Positions 32,162 to 43,740 of a DNA stretch of 64,000 nucleotides are shown piece by piece; the first letter of the stretch is position 1; every line of letters begins with the position of its first letter. The DNA comes from Azorinus chamasolen (taxonomy: Eukaryota; Mollusca; Bivalvia; Cardiida; Solecurtidae): contig OY755241.1 of assembly GCA_963576725.1 (NCBI GenBank), positions 53,261,955 through 53,325,954 on the forward strand, read 5' to 3'. The position numbers and the translations under genes are program-made. The notes beneath the pieces were generated by a model. The model was given only the letters and a program-made list of their open reading frames with translations, was not told the origin of the DNA and ran no database searches.

Positions 32162-35100
32162 AAGTTCACAGAGAGGAACATAACACAGCTCTAACCTTGA
32201 TTGACATAAACGTTGCATTTCTTGTACAACATGTTCATCTACCATAAGGGCGTTCTCATTAAAGTTCAAAATATGAAGGTTTGTCATAGACCTGACCCTG
32301 CTGAGAGCAACATAATGAAGGTGGGGAATTTTGCGTGTTTTCCTTTGAGACAAATCAATCACAAGTTCATCAACAGTTGTGCCTTGGGCTCGGTACACAG
32401 TTTTTCCAGCTGATGCTTGAAGAGGAAACTGAATTCGTTTTATAGTATTTCTGTAAGAGCAAAATGAACGCTCAACATCAAAAATAGGAGTCCACATTTG
32501 ATCAATTGCATCGTGATAAAAGCCTTTCTTTTTATATTTATTTCTTCTGTTTTTACCACATTTATCATCATCAAATCTGACCCAAATAATACTAGGCCTT
32601 GTTGTTTCTGTTTGTTTGTATTCTATATATTTTGCGATACATGGACTTCCATTGTTTAATCCATCTTCAGTGTCCAAGTTAATGGTTAAATCATAAATCA
32701 TCCCAAGAACAACAGTTAGAGAAAGCTGAAGACCCATTGTATTTGATATATCTAAAGACCTTATTCTATTTAAAATTTGTTCTTGTTTTTTGGCAGATAT
32801 ATTATCACCAACCACAGAATCATGACATTCAATGGATACTTTGGGTGCATTAAAACTCATCAGCATTTTGTCATTAAAACTATGCATAAATACATTTTCA
32901 GCAAAAATATGCGGTGCAGTTTTAGGATAAGACTCTGAATCTTGTTGAACAGTGCAGCCTGTAATGGTTATTTTGTCCTGCTCTGTCAATTTATTAATTC
33001 TTAGTCTATTGAGCATCTGAGCAAACTGAAAATCATCTTTTTGTCTCATGATTTCTGTAAGTTCAAACATTTTGAAATGTTCTTTCCATAAGTTTGGTGA
33101 TAATGCAGATGCATTCCTAGACAAATCCTGAAAAATCCATGTGTCTGCAACTGGTTTGAGTTGAAAAAGGTCCCCTACTGCAATAATGCTTATTCCACCA
33201 AATGGAATTTTCCTGCCAGTCAATTGCTGCAGCCTTTGGTCAATGAATGACAATTTATTATTACTGACCATTGATATTTCATCAATTATAACTACAGAAA
33301 GACTTTTGTATTTAGATCGAAATGTATTCAGCTGTTCACAACCTAATGTCTGGTTACTCTGTTTGAATCTTTCCATAAATGCAGATGATATAGTTGAGCC
33401 ATTTATATTGTAAGCTGCTTTTCCCGTGAATGCACATAACAAAATCCGCTTATCATCTGGATCTTCTCCCTCTTTCAAATTAAGCATCCTGTATAATGTC
33501 TGATACAAACATCTGATCACTACACTTTTACCTACCCCTGCGCCTCCAGTGAGAAAAGCATAAATGGGTTTATCCTTTGTCTTTATCCAATGGATCACAT
33601 GATTATAGAACTGCCTTTGTTTGTTATTGAGAGACCTTAAAAGTGATAAATAATCTTCATCTGACAAAACATTCTCAAGTTGCTCTACAGTTGCTGCAGA
33701 TCCACACCCACTGTCAAGTTCAATACCGATATCATACTCTCTAGGCCCTCCTACCTTATCAGGATTGAAAAATACAAATTCCTCAGACTCAACAGGCTCT
33801 TCTTGTAATGCTTCAGATTCTTGTTCCTGAGCTCCTGGAGCAATCTCATCATAGGCATTATAATCATTTTCTGCAAGCTCTCTAGCCTGATCTAATTCTT
33901 CAACATGATGTTCATATTGCTGTACTTTGACATCAATAAAGTTTTTGCGCTGTGTGTAATGAGCCTCAAAGGTATCATAATTACCTAATAAATCTGACTG
34001 TTCATTTCTCCAGGGGTGGAACAGAAGAAGTCTTTCCCTGTAGTAATTTTCTCTGTCGTTTCTCTTGTTGAATCTGACATATCTAATTACTCTCTTAGAT
34101 TTTCGTCTTCTGATCGTAATACCACTCTTCAACTTAATTGTTTTATCATCATCAAACCGTTCTATTTCAGACTCAGCTGTGTCATCATCATTGACTTCAT
34201 CATCATATGCTTCTGAGGATTTATCTTTTGGATATATAATATCAAGCTCTGATGCATAATCAGCAAGACAGAAATGTTGTATACAATGTGGTCGTTTTGA
34301 GTATCTGTTGATTAAATTGTCAGCAATGACATTAGTAGATTCAGCTGGTAATGCTTCTAAAGCCTCTTTGCTTTTCAGTAAATTAACTCTTTTACCAGTC
34401 ATTGATGTGTTTAAGAATACAACATCCCGAGTGCTTCTTGTTAATGGCATTTGTAAGACAAGATACACTGCTTCTTGAGCACTGACTTCCACACTGTTGG
34501 AAAACACATTGCCTACATGCCGGACCTGTCTTTTGATATCCATATTGCCAGCTTTTGCCTCTTTAACTGCAGCATGCATTAAATTACTCATTCCTCTCTG
34601 AGATTTACTTATATATGACACTATATACATTGCACAGGCATACGGATCTAATACAAACTGCATATCCATATTAGCTTTCCAGGCATGCAATACAGTTTCA
34701 TTGTAAAGATTCACACGAATATCTTTTGGACTTCGTTTCAAGAAAACTTTTGAAGCTTTTAAAGAACTTCTGATGCACTTGATATATTCTTGTTCATTCA
34801 TTTGTGCAACATTCAACAAGAATTCCTCATAAGACATTTCAAATCCCTCCTTCTCAGTGTTCATTCTCTTCTGTAATTTACTATACACCTTTTTATATTT
34901 ATCAGTGTCTGAGTCAAGTGGTTCCAATACCATAGTTTTTGCAAGAGGGGGTAATGGATAACCAAATCGACAAATATTATCTTCTTTTTTCCGACATGTC
35001 CGTGAATGCTTGTGAACTTGCAACTGTATTATGTCATTAAGATCATCATGATCAGAAGAGCATTTTAAATACTGATCCACAAAACTTGTGATTTCTTCAT

Positions 35101-35784
35101 GTGAATTTGACATAAGCTTTGGGGCTCCACCTACCCATACAATCATGTGAATATGTGGAGAACCTCTCTGTTGAAACTCAACTCGATAAAAATAGTCAGT
35201 AACTCTACCAATAGGGTTATGATCACTTTTCAAGACTGTCTTTATAAATTCTTGTACCCTATGATCAAAATATCTAGAGCATGTAACAGGATCTTTCTGT
35301 ACAAGTTTTGTCTTTTCTTCCCAAGTCATGGTATTAATCTGCTCATCTGTATAAGAAGCTCCATAATTTAATTTTGCAAGCATTTTCAACAAATCATTCC
35401 AACGTGTGTCAGCTGATGACAATGACATAAACCATGTTGGTAAACCAAGTTGTCGAATCATAGCAAATACATCTTTTTTCCGAGACTCTAGATATGCTGG
35501 AGAGTTTCGCAACTGCTTAAAAACAAAATACCCTTGATCCTTCCTAACAAATCCTTCAATGTGATTTTCATCTCGTGCTTGGGAAGCTGTTAATTTTCTA
35601 CCACTAAACTGACATTGTCTTACTACAAGATTTACTTTGTCATTCAACTGTTTCATTTGGATCTTTTTTAGCTTATAAAATATATTAGGAACACTATTAG
35701 CTGCTCTCCGGTCAACACTTCGCAACTCCCATTTTGCAACATCACTATATCTAACAGATACTGATCTTTCTTGATTGTCTTTGC
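32162..35784 (-). CDS. Helentron Rep/Pif1-helicase segment
   Basis: Open over about 1207 codons. The true frame enters from the upstream segment through a frameshift near 35784 (VGKDNQERSVSVRYSD), so the first apparent Met codons at 35830 are artefacts. Rep nuclease: two-His motif GSPHIHMIVW near residue 225 of the open frame and the tyrosine motif DPYACAMYIVSYISK near 395-409, which nicks and rejoins DNA. SF1 helicase: Walker A GGAGVGKS near 762, Walker B VVIIDEISMV near 847, ILLCAFTGKAAYNI and C-terminal HYVALSRVRSMTNLHIL. Usual Helitron order. It ends at VPLCEL, after which Naiad sequence follows in the same frame. Length and motifs agree with an active Rep-helicase core. Confidence 0.88.
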
Positions 35785-36348
35785 CCACAAAAAATTGCAG
35801 GAAAGCATAAATATTCTGAGTCAACATCATAGTAAATGCTCAAAGGCTTTTGGCCTTCACCTGGTGCAAATGTGAATGTTTCTGTTCTGTTTTCCAGATC
35901 TGAATAATCCACTAGAGTGTCAATATTTCCAACATTTGAATGATCAGTTTCCTCTGATTCAGAATCACACAAATCATTATCATCATTTTCATTAATATTT
36001 TGAACAATTTCTTGTGGATTTAAAACATGGCCGTCATTTGTTTCTTCACTTTCTGTTTGTGGCTTTACAAATTCTTGCAAAATGTCTTTACTCTGTTGTG
36101 TCACATCTTGAACCCATTTTTCATCAACTTGAACATTTGAATTTTTATACAGCTCACTGTGCCTCATTAACCAGTGCAAGGCAACTAGAACATGCAATGG
36201 CCTTATATTCTCTGTAAAAGCACAAGATGAGTATGACAATTTCTTCTTCAGTTTTACTGCAACAACAACATTCTCATCCAAAGGTCTTGGCAAAGCATCA
36301 ACAACAGGCTGCAGTTCTGTTGGCACATTCACTACAATACTGTCGTCC
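35784..36348 (-). pseudogene. Helentron N-terminal segment b (frameshift at both ends)
   Basis: It encodes VNVPTELQPVVDALPRPLDE and RPLHVLVALHWLMRHSELYK, then an acidic stretch and FTFAPGEGQKPLSIYYD, as in Helitron proteins just upstream of Rep. A one-base shift at GGGC near 35784 moves translation into the Rep frame. Another, at the GGGGAC run near 36348, joins it to the preceding segment. Confidence 0.75.
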
Positions 36349-36720
36349 CCTTGGCAATTCTCGTATCTGCATAAAAGGTATCCTAAGCGAAATAAGTCGT
36401 TCCTCTAGAGGAAACAATTCCAATTCTTTTGGCTTTTCTGGCCATTTCATACCATTTATTACTGAAAGCTTTGGAATTTTATTCAGCAATATGCTGTTTT
36501 TACATGTCAAACATATCCATTCTTTATCATCTACAGACACATGCTGTGTTAAGTACTTTTCTCTCTGTTCATTTGATAAAGTCTTTGCTTCTGATACACT
36601 CTGTTTGAACCATGTTTGGTGACAACAGCTACATATGTAGACTGGTCTTACCGATACATTTTTATGGAACACATCAATGCACTTACTGATATCTGAACCA
36701 TATTTCCTGCGCTTTAACAG
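36348..36720 (-). pseudogene. Helentron Cys/His-rich segment (DUF6570-like)
   Basis: RRKYGSDISKCIDVFHKNV, VYICSCCHQTWF, WICLTCKNSILLNKIPKLS and IPFMQIRELPRG are typical of the zinc-binding region between the N-terminus and Rep in animal Helitrons. It is joined to the repeat region by a frameshift around 36718. Confidence 0.7.
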
Positions 36721-38849
36721 CAATTTTTATAATCAACTGACTGCCTGGCTTTAGCCTTTGACTTTAAAGTGCACTGTCTTTCTTTGACCATTACTTCATC
36801 TGAAAGTCTTGCTAGTCTCTTTGCCTCTTTTTCTTTTTCCTTAAAGCTCTCTGACTGTCTTGCTTTAGCCTTGGCCTTTAAAGTGCGTCTTTTTTCTTCG
36901 AGCATAACTTCATCTGAAAGTCTTGCTAGTCTCTTTGCCTCTTTTTCTTTTTCCTTAAAGCTCTCTGACTGTCTTGCTTTAGCCTTGGCCTTTAAAGTGC
37001 GTCTTTTTTCTTCGAGCATAACTTCATCTGAAAGTCTTGCTAGTCTCTTTGCCTCTTTTTCTTTTTCCTTAAAGCTTTCTGACTGTCTTGCTTTAGTCAT
37101 GGACTTTAAAGTGCGTCCCTTTTCTTCGATCATAACTTCACTTGACTGTCTTGCTTGTCTCTTTGCCTCTTTTTCTTTTTGCTTAAAGCTCTCTGACCGT
37201 CTTGCTTTAGTCATGGACTTTAAAGTGCGTCCCTTTTCTTTAATCATTACTTCACTTGACTGTCTTGCTTGTCTCTTTGCCTCTCTTTCTTTTTGCTTAA
37301 AGCTCTCTGACAGTCTTGCTTTAGCCTTGGACTTTAGCGTTCGTCGCTTTTCTTCCACCATTACTTCATCTGATTGTCTTGCTAGTCTCTTTGCCTCCTT
37401 TTCTTTCTCTTTAAAGCTTCCTGATTGCCTCTGTTGTTGCTTATAGAATCGTAGGTAATTTTTTCTCATCTGTTCTTTTTTTCGGTCCTCCTGTTTTGTT
37501 TTGCTCTTTTGCACTTGATCCAGAAAATATCTGCCAATAAGTGTCACGTCTTCCTCATCAGTTGAAATAATAGCATAACCCTTTGCCACTTTCTTCAGCT
37601 TTGCTTTTGTTTCAACTTGATGGATAATTTCTGATACTACTTCTGGTTTCTTCTGTACATTTTTGGCTGTCTTTTTCCCTCTTGTAACATTTTTCCATTC
37701 ATTACAGCTAGCCTTACAGTTCATTCTTTCTTGTGCATCCACTTGACAGTTGTATGCAGTTGCCAATGTATCAACTTCATGATGGGAAACTTTACTATCC
37801 ATTTCATTGAAGACCAATGGTTGTAACTCAAACTGAGATGTCAAGTCAAGCAGCATGCTATTGTACACAGCATACATAAAACCAACTAGATCGTCAAGAC
37901 TATCAAATGATGCAAGCACTGAAAACCCATCAACAGAGGACAAGCCAGTATGGTCGTGTGAATGTGAGTCAAAGAAATAATATAGGCTATCTTTAATATA
38001 CACTGCTGAACAAACTGCACCAATTATGACAAGGATGTGTTTAGCACTCTGGAAGGCTGTATGTAGTGCCTGATGCAATGATGGTAGCTGCATATCACCA
38101 AACTGTTCAACAGCAACACCAGATATGACATTTGACTTTGTGATAATAACTTTTCTAGTGGGCATGTCTAAAACGTTTGGCAAATCATCAAAGCTCAGTA
38201 ACTTGCTCTCTAGCCTTTTTTTTGCTTTCAATCCAAAAATGATTCTGTGGTACAACTGATCACCCGCCACCAGCACATTGTCAATATCTTGTGAACAGAT
38301 GGTTTCTGGATATTTTCCATATGCTAATGCACACAAAGAATTAGCAACACACTGATTTCCCTAAGATTCAATGCTGAATTGTTTATCTCCTTGATGAAAA
38401 GTGCCAAAAATGAAATTCCCTGTGTTTGAGCTTCCATGCTTGTGAAAATCATCATTCAACATATCATTTGTTACTTCATTCAACAGGTGATTTGAGGCAT
38501 TTGATGTTTGCACAAATAACACATCCTCTAACATATCTTTAGGAATCTTTTCAGCAATATATTCTGGACAGTTTTTAGGTATTTCATAAAGCAATTCTTT
38601 TGGCAAGTCTTTGGCATTTATCACACAGTCAGATGGCCCATAAGGCTTGTAAGGGTGGGCATGTACCCCCATCTGATAACAAGTGCCCTGTGCAGATGAG
38701 CATATTTGCTCATCTGATTCATTTGAAGTCTGTAGAGGACTGCAGTCGTCAACTACACAATCTGCCTGCTCATCAACTGATCGTCTCCTCATAAACTCCC
38801 TGCGGCTAGATTTACGTTGGTCAGTAGACTTTCTCTTCAACCTCGGCAT
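36718..38849 (-). pseudogene. Helentron N-terminus: cysteine protease-like domain plus six charged repeats (one nonsense codon)
   Basis: Starts MPRLKRKSTDQRKSSRREFM at 38849. After 162 codons a TAG (38361-38363) interrupts FSIES and GNQCVANSLCALAYGK. The Gln-Cys block and the later YYFFDSHSHDHTGLS (Asp/His) fit a papain-like C76/tegument-type deubiquitinase fold or an OTU-like protease, as found in helentrons. About 240 residues later come six tandem 38-residue units (SESFKEKEKEAKRLARLSDE and onward), strongly charged and probably helical. Start, protease and repeats lie in one frame except for the TAG. The repeat count probably varies between copies. Confidence 0.7.
36741..37424 (-). repeat. 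Coding minisatellite: six 114-bp units
   Basis: Six in-frame 38-codon units, with the two central ones nearly identical at the DNA level, so array length probably changes by unequal exchange. The long plus-strand frame at the same place is its shadow. Confidence 0.85.
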
Positions 38850-39230
38850 TGTTCTGGAACAGAATTAAGCAAAGAAAAGTCATATGCAATGTAACTGATT
38901 CATAAATATACAGAAGAACTATATGGCTCTGAATGGGTGATTCTACATTCACATACTTTTAATCTATTTGACATGATCAATTATTACACAACTAGGTTTT
39001 GAAAGGGTTTTACTGTTTATATCCTGTATTTCAGACAGCAATATTGAAACTGCCCTGTGAAAAATAAACAATAATCATAACTGTTTTTTAAAACTATTTG
39101 ATATAGACAGGTATTGTCCAGTTTTTTAACCTGTCAAAACTTAAATAATTATATGCTTGCTGAAAACACCATACATAGGTTGACCGTAGACTAAGTGACC
39201 TAAAAAACAAGAGGTATCATTTATTGGTCA
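38850..39230. other. Helentron 5' flank, no gene recognised
   Basis: AT-rich sequence upstream of the first helentron codon; no terminal motif was confidently identified. Confidence 0.4.
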
Positions 39231-39264
39231 TTATCAACCACAACAGCAAGTTTAATGATTCTAA

Positions 39265-39470
39265 CACAAGCCGTTTATCAGTTAATGATGGGAAACCTTC
39301 GACTGACCGACCATCCAACCTTCCGACTGACAGACATGTGCAAAGCAATATACCTCCATTTTGCCATTTATCAATTAATGATGGGAAACCGTTTGACCGA
39401 CCGACCAACCATCCGAATGACAGACATGTGCAAAGCAATATACCTCCATTTCTTCAAAAGGGGGTATAAA
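39265..39470 (+). repeat. Two tandem units of about 90 bp in a GGGGGTATAA-ended element
   Basis: AGTTAATGATGGGAAACC then GACAGACATGTGCAAAGCAA and TATACCTCCATTT occur at about 39278-39360 and 39374-39450, followed by CTTCAAAAGGGGGTATAAA, which looks like an element end. Confidence 0.65.
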
Positions 39471-39479
39471 AAGAAGACT

Positions 39480-41750
39480 GACAACAACAATTTGATTGAA
39501 ACAGATACTGTTCATTGACAGTAATGAAAGGTACAACTCTGTCAAAGCCCCTATTAATGTACAAAATGAACTTAAAACCTACAAACAACTCGAATCCAAA
39601 GCAGATTACCTTGTTTTTTGTTTGGATTATATTTTTAACATTGGTATATATCTGTTACTTTGTTTTAATAAACCCATAAAATAGTTAATTACAATAATTA
39701 GCTTAACTGGAGAGCTGATCTAACAGATGTTGTTTCAAATCTATGCTGTACTTACCACACCTTCCAATATCTGTGTGGTTCAACACAGACCTCCTAATAC
39801 TCCTTCACACAATGTCCTTCACACTACACAAGTTCACTATCTAATCCCTGAAGTGTCTATGAACTGGCACAAAACTAGTTCCACAGCACTTATCACTTCA
39901 CTATATACCGGTATGTATTTTTAAGTCACAAAGAAATATAGAACTGGCACAAAACTTGTTCCACAGCAATGATTACTTGACTATAATACGTCTTTTAAAG
40001 TCACGAAGAAATATATTCTTATTTTGATACTAAAAAAAAGAAAGAGACATTAGTCACATGTATATTGTCATAGTTTTTTACCATATAGTTCAAAGTTTTT
40101 TACCATATAGTTCAAAGGTACCTCTGCTGTTTCTATCTCTGGTCAGATATGGGTAATTATTGTTGGAAGTCTGATAAAATGGATATGTTTAGCAACAGAA
40201 TTATAATGTTATAATGTTTCACTTGGTAGGACAGTAATATATGTGCAATAGATCTACTTAGAACTACACCCTTGCATAGATAGATATTAGAGACAAAAAG
40301 AAGAATGGTTCCTTTATGGAATACAATAGCATTACAGAAAGCTCCTACAGGAACTTTCTGCAATCCAATTGTGCTCCATTTAACTTTATTGTTGACTTTC
40401 CAGAGTTGTTACTGTATACACTTTGTCACTGCAGTTCTGGTTCAGGAAGTTACAAACCCTTTATACGTCTCTGTATAACAGGTGGAAAACACTTGTCATG
40501 TTTCCCATTACAAAAATAGCAGAGGTTATCACTTTTGAATTATAGGGTAAAAAGTTATGACAATATCAAAAGTGAAGCAAGATTTATAATGTTTAGAAGT
40601 TAAAGATAATGATATTCATACTTATATATATATTCTATTATTATACTGATGTCAGTATGTACATATTTAATAATCAACCAATTACAACACTGAAAACTTT
40701 TAAAACACCATAATGATATCTATATTATTATTATACTAAAGTGAATAAAACACTTAAAATGAAATAAAACAAAAAGTAAAAAAATCCGTGTTATATCAGC
40801 AACGCGGTTTCCATATGGCAGAGGCTCTTCCTAAGTCAAATGTGATGCTTAAAGTGAACTTTCAAGCATATTACATACAATGTTAATGTATGTAAAAGAC
40901 ACTAGATTTTTATTCATTTTTTTCTACATTCATTTCAAAGTACAGGAATGAAAGTAAATGAATAATTACTTTTCAGACATCACATTTGGCACTTCATATA
41001 ATACAAGTACCTAGTATACTTTACCTGGTACATGTCAGAGCTGACGCCTGCATTTTGTACACAATACAGAAGGGTACATGTGTACAATTGTAAATATTTT
41101 TATGTGCAGTAATATTACTGACATCAATTTATAACAATTGAAACTCCAAATACATTATAGGATTTCCTTCACAGAAAAAATCAATATTTGCCAGTAATTC
41201 AGCAGCATGAAAAGGGCATCAAAACCTGAAAAAGAACCATAATGACAGATTATTATCAGAGAAAGAGACAAGTTTCTACAAAACAAAAATCTTTATAAAC
41301 AACATTTAATGAAGAAAAATTGTCTAAACCTATACTTTCAAACTTTTCGTGTTGAATTCAAATGCACATTTACATTTACTTTAACTCTTTAGACTCTACT
41401 AAATGGTAAATATCTGAATCCACACTAATATCTAAATTTTCAACAATCAAACAGGTAATTACCCAAACTCTTATCATAAGCAATTTTGTCACAGTTACTC
41501 TAAATACATGTATGTGCTACAGATGAACCTATGATTAACTGTAGATTCAAACATTAGATTCAAAACAGTTTTAACCATCAGAATAATAATTTGTAATAAC
41601 ACACAAAAAAGGACTTTAAAATACATATCAGGTTGATATGAAAGCATGTTGCTTAACATTAAACATACAGATAGACATTGTGTAATAAGAATAAACAGAA
41701 TTCTTACCTGCTTAATACCCCCAAAAAACAATCTTGACAGAGACATCATA
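39480..41750. other. No gene recognised; small tandem duplications
   Basis: GAACTGGCACAAAACTAGTT is repeated about 92 bp apart (39859 and 39941). TTTTTTACCATATAGTTCAAAG is duplicated at about 40074-40117. Otherwise AT-rich sequence without a supported exon or RNA gene. Confidence 0.45.
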
Positions 41751-41759
41751 AAAACAAAG

Positions 41760-43739
41760 ATGTTCGAACTCGTCCAAGATATCATTTGTATGTTGAAGAT
41801 TGGGTAACAATTTTCAGTCAAAGTGGTGGCCTTTAGAGTGGTCATAAGGTTTTTCTAAGATTTGACCTAGTGAGCTACTTTTTGACCCCCACATGACCCA
41901 CTTTTGAACTCATCCCAGATTTTATCGAGACAGTCATTCTGGCTAAGTTTCATGAATATTGGACAAAAGATGTGACCACTACAGTGTTCACAAGGTTTTT
42001 CTACTATTTGACCTAGTGACCTGACATAGTTTTTGACTCCACATAACCCACTTTCAAACTAGGCGAGGATTTTATCAGGACAATCATTCTGATCAAGTTT
42101 GATAAAGAGAGGACAAAAAAAAGTGACCACTAGGGTGGTCACAACATTTTTCTACTGTTTGACCTAGTGACCTAGTTTCCGACTCCATATGACTCTTTCA
42201 ATCTCGAACAAGATAACCCACTTTCAATTTCATCTGAGATTTGATTAAGACAATCATTCTTACCAAGTTTCATGAAGATTCGAGAAAAAATGTGACCTCT
42301 AGAGTGTTCACAAAGTTTTCCTATTGTTTGACCTAGTGACCTACTTTTTGAGGCAACATGACCCACTTTCAAAAGCGTCCTACATTTTATCAAGACAATC
42401 ATTCTGACCAAGTTTCATGAAAATTGGACAAAAAATGTGAGCTCTAGAGTGTTCACAAGTTTTGTCTACTGTTTAACCTAGTGACCTAGTTTTTGACTCC
42501 ATGTGACCCACATTTCAAACTCATCAAAGACTTTATCAAAATTTATCATTCTGATAAAGTTTCATGGAAATTAGGCCACAAATGTGACCTCTAGAGTTTT
42601 CACAAGGTTTTTTGACTATTTGACCTAGTGACCTAGTTTTTAATTGCACATGACCCACTTTCAAACTCATCCGAGATTTTATGAAGACAATCATTCTTAC
42701 GAAGTTTCATGAAGATTGGGCTAAAAATGTGACCTCTAGAGTGTTCACAAAGTTTTCCTACTATTTAACCTAGTGACCTAGTTTTTGAACCCACGTAACC
42801 CACTTTCAAACTCGTCCTAGATTTTATCAAGACAATCATTCTGACCAAGTCTCATTGAGATTGCACTGAAATTGTGACCACTAGAATGTTCACAAGGTTT
42901 TCCTACTATTTGACCTAGTGACCTAGTTTTTGATTGCACATGACCCACTTTCAAACTCATGTGAGATTTTCTTAGGACAATCATGCTGACCAAGTTTCAT
43001 GAAGATTGGGCTAAAAATGTGACCTCTAGAGTGTTCACAAAGTTTTCCTACTATTTGACCAAGTGACCTAGTTTTTGTCCCCACGTAACCCACTTTTAAA
43101 CTCGTCCGAGATTTTATGAAGACAATCATTCTGACCAAGTTTCATGAAGATTGCACTAAAATTGTGACCACTAGAGTGTTCACAACTGTGGGCTAAAAAT
43201 GTGACCTCTAGAGCGTTCACAAAGTTTTCCTACTATTTGACCTAGTGACCTAGTTTTTGACCCCACGTAACCCACTTTCGAACTTGTCCGAGATTTTATC
43301 AAGACAATCATTCTGACCAAGTCTCATTAAGATTGCACTAAAATTGTGACCACTAGAATGTTCACAAGGTTTTCCTACTATTTGACCTAGTGACCTAGTT
43401 TTTGATTGCACATGACCCACTTTCAAACTCATGTGAGATTTTCTTAGGACAATCATGCTGACCAAGTTGCATGAAGATTGGGCTAAAAATGTGACCTCTA
43501 GAGTGTTCACAAAGTTTTCCTACTATTTGACCTAGTGACCTAGTTTTTGACCCCACGTAACCCACTTTTGAACTCGTCCGAGATTTTATGAAGACAATCA
43601 TTCTGACCAAGTTTCATGAAGATTGCACTAAAATTGTGACCACTAGAGTGTTCACAAGCAAATTGTTGACGACGCACGACGGACGCCGGACATTCAAGTA
43701 TCCCAAAAGCTCACCTTGAGCTTTGCTCAGGTGAGCTAA
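41760..43739 (+). repeat. Array of about thirteen units of about 146 bp with a hairpin terminus
   Basis: Units contain TTTGACCTAGTGACCTAGTT, CACGTAACCCACTTTCAAAC, AAGACAATCATTCTGACCAA and GTGACCTCTAGAGTGTTCAC. The right end (43665-43739) has GACGACGCACGACGGACGCC and a long perfect stem, AGCTCACCTTGAGC against GCTCAGGTGAGCT, then AAAA. Minus-strand open frames here are shadows. Confidence 0.8.
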
Positions 43740-43740
43740 A

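Larger units (their letters stand above)
27901..38849 (-). mobile_element. Helentron-type Helitron with nested Naiad
   Basis: It is read on the minus strand from 38849 to 27901: basic N-terminus, cysteine protease-like domain, 38-residue charged repeats, Cys/His-rich segment, Rep nuclease, Pif1-type helicase and endonuclease. Three single-base frameshifts (about 36718, 36348 and 35784) and one TAG (38361-38363) break the N-terminal half, whereas the Rep-helicase part is open over 1200 codons. Exact element ends were not determined. Helitrons transpose by rolling-circle-like replication with Rep nicking and helicase unwinding. Confidence 0.85.

Noticed and set aside
36769..37446. 225-codon plus-strand open frame
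   Set aside because: It is the complement of the in-frame 38-codon repeats of the helentron. The composition mirrors the sense repeats and no domain is present.
42172..43610. Similar minus-strand frames of 70-86 codons (MVRMIVFIKSRTS type)
   Set aside because: They recur once per 146-bp unit and have no protein-level support.
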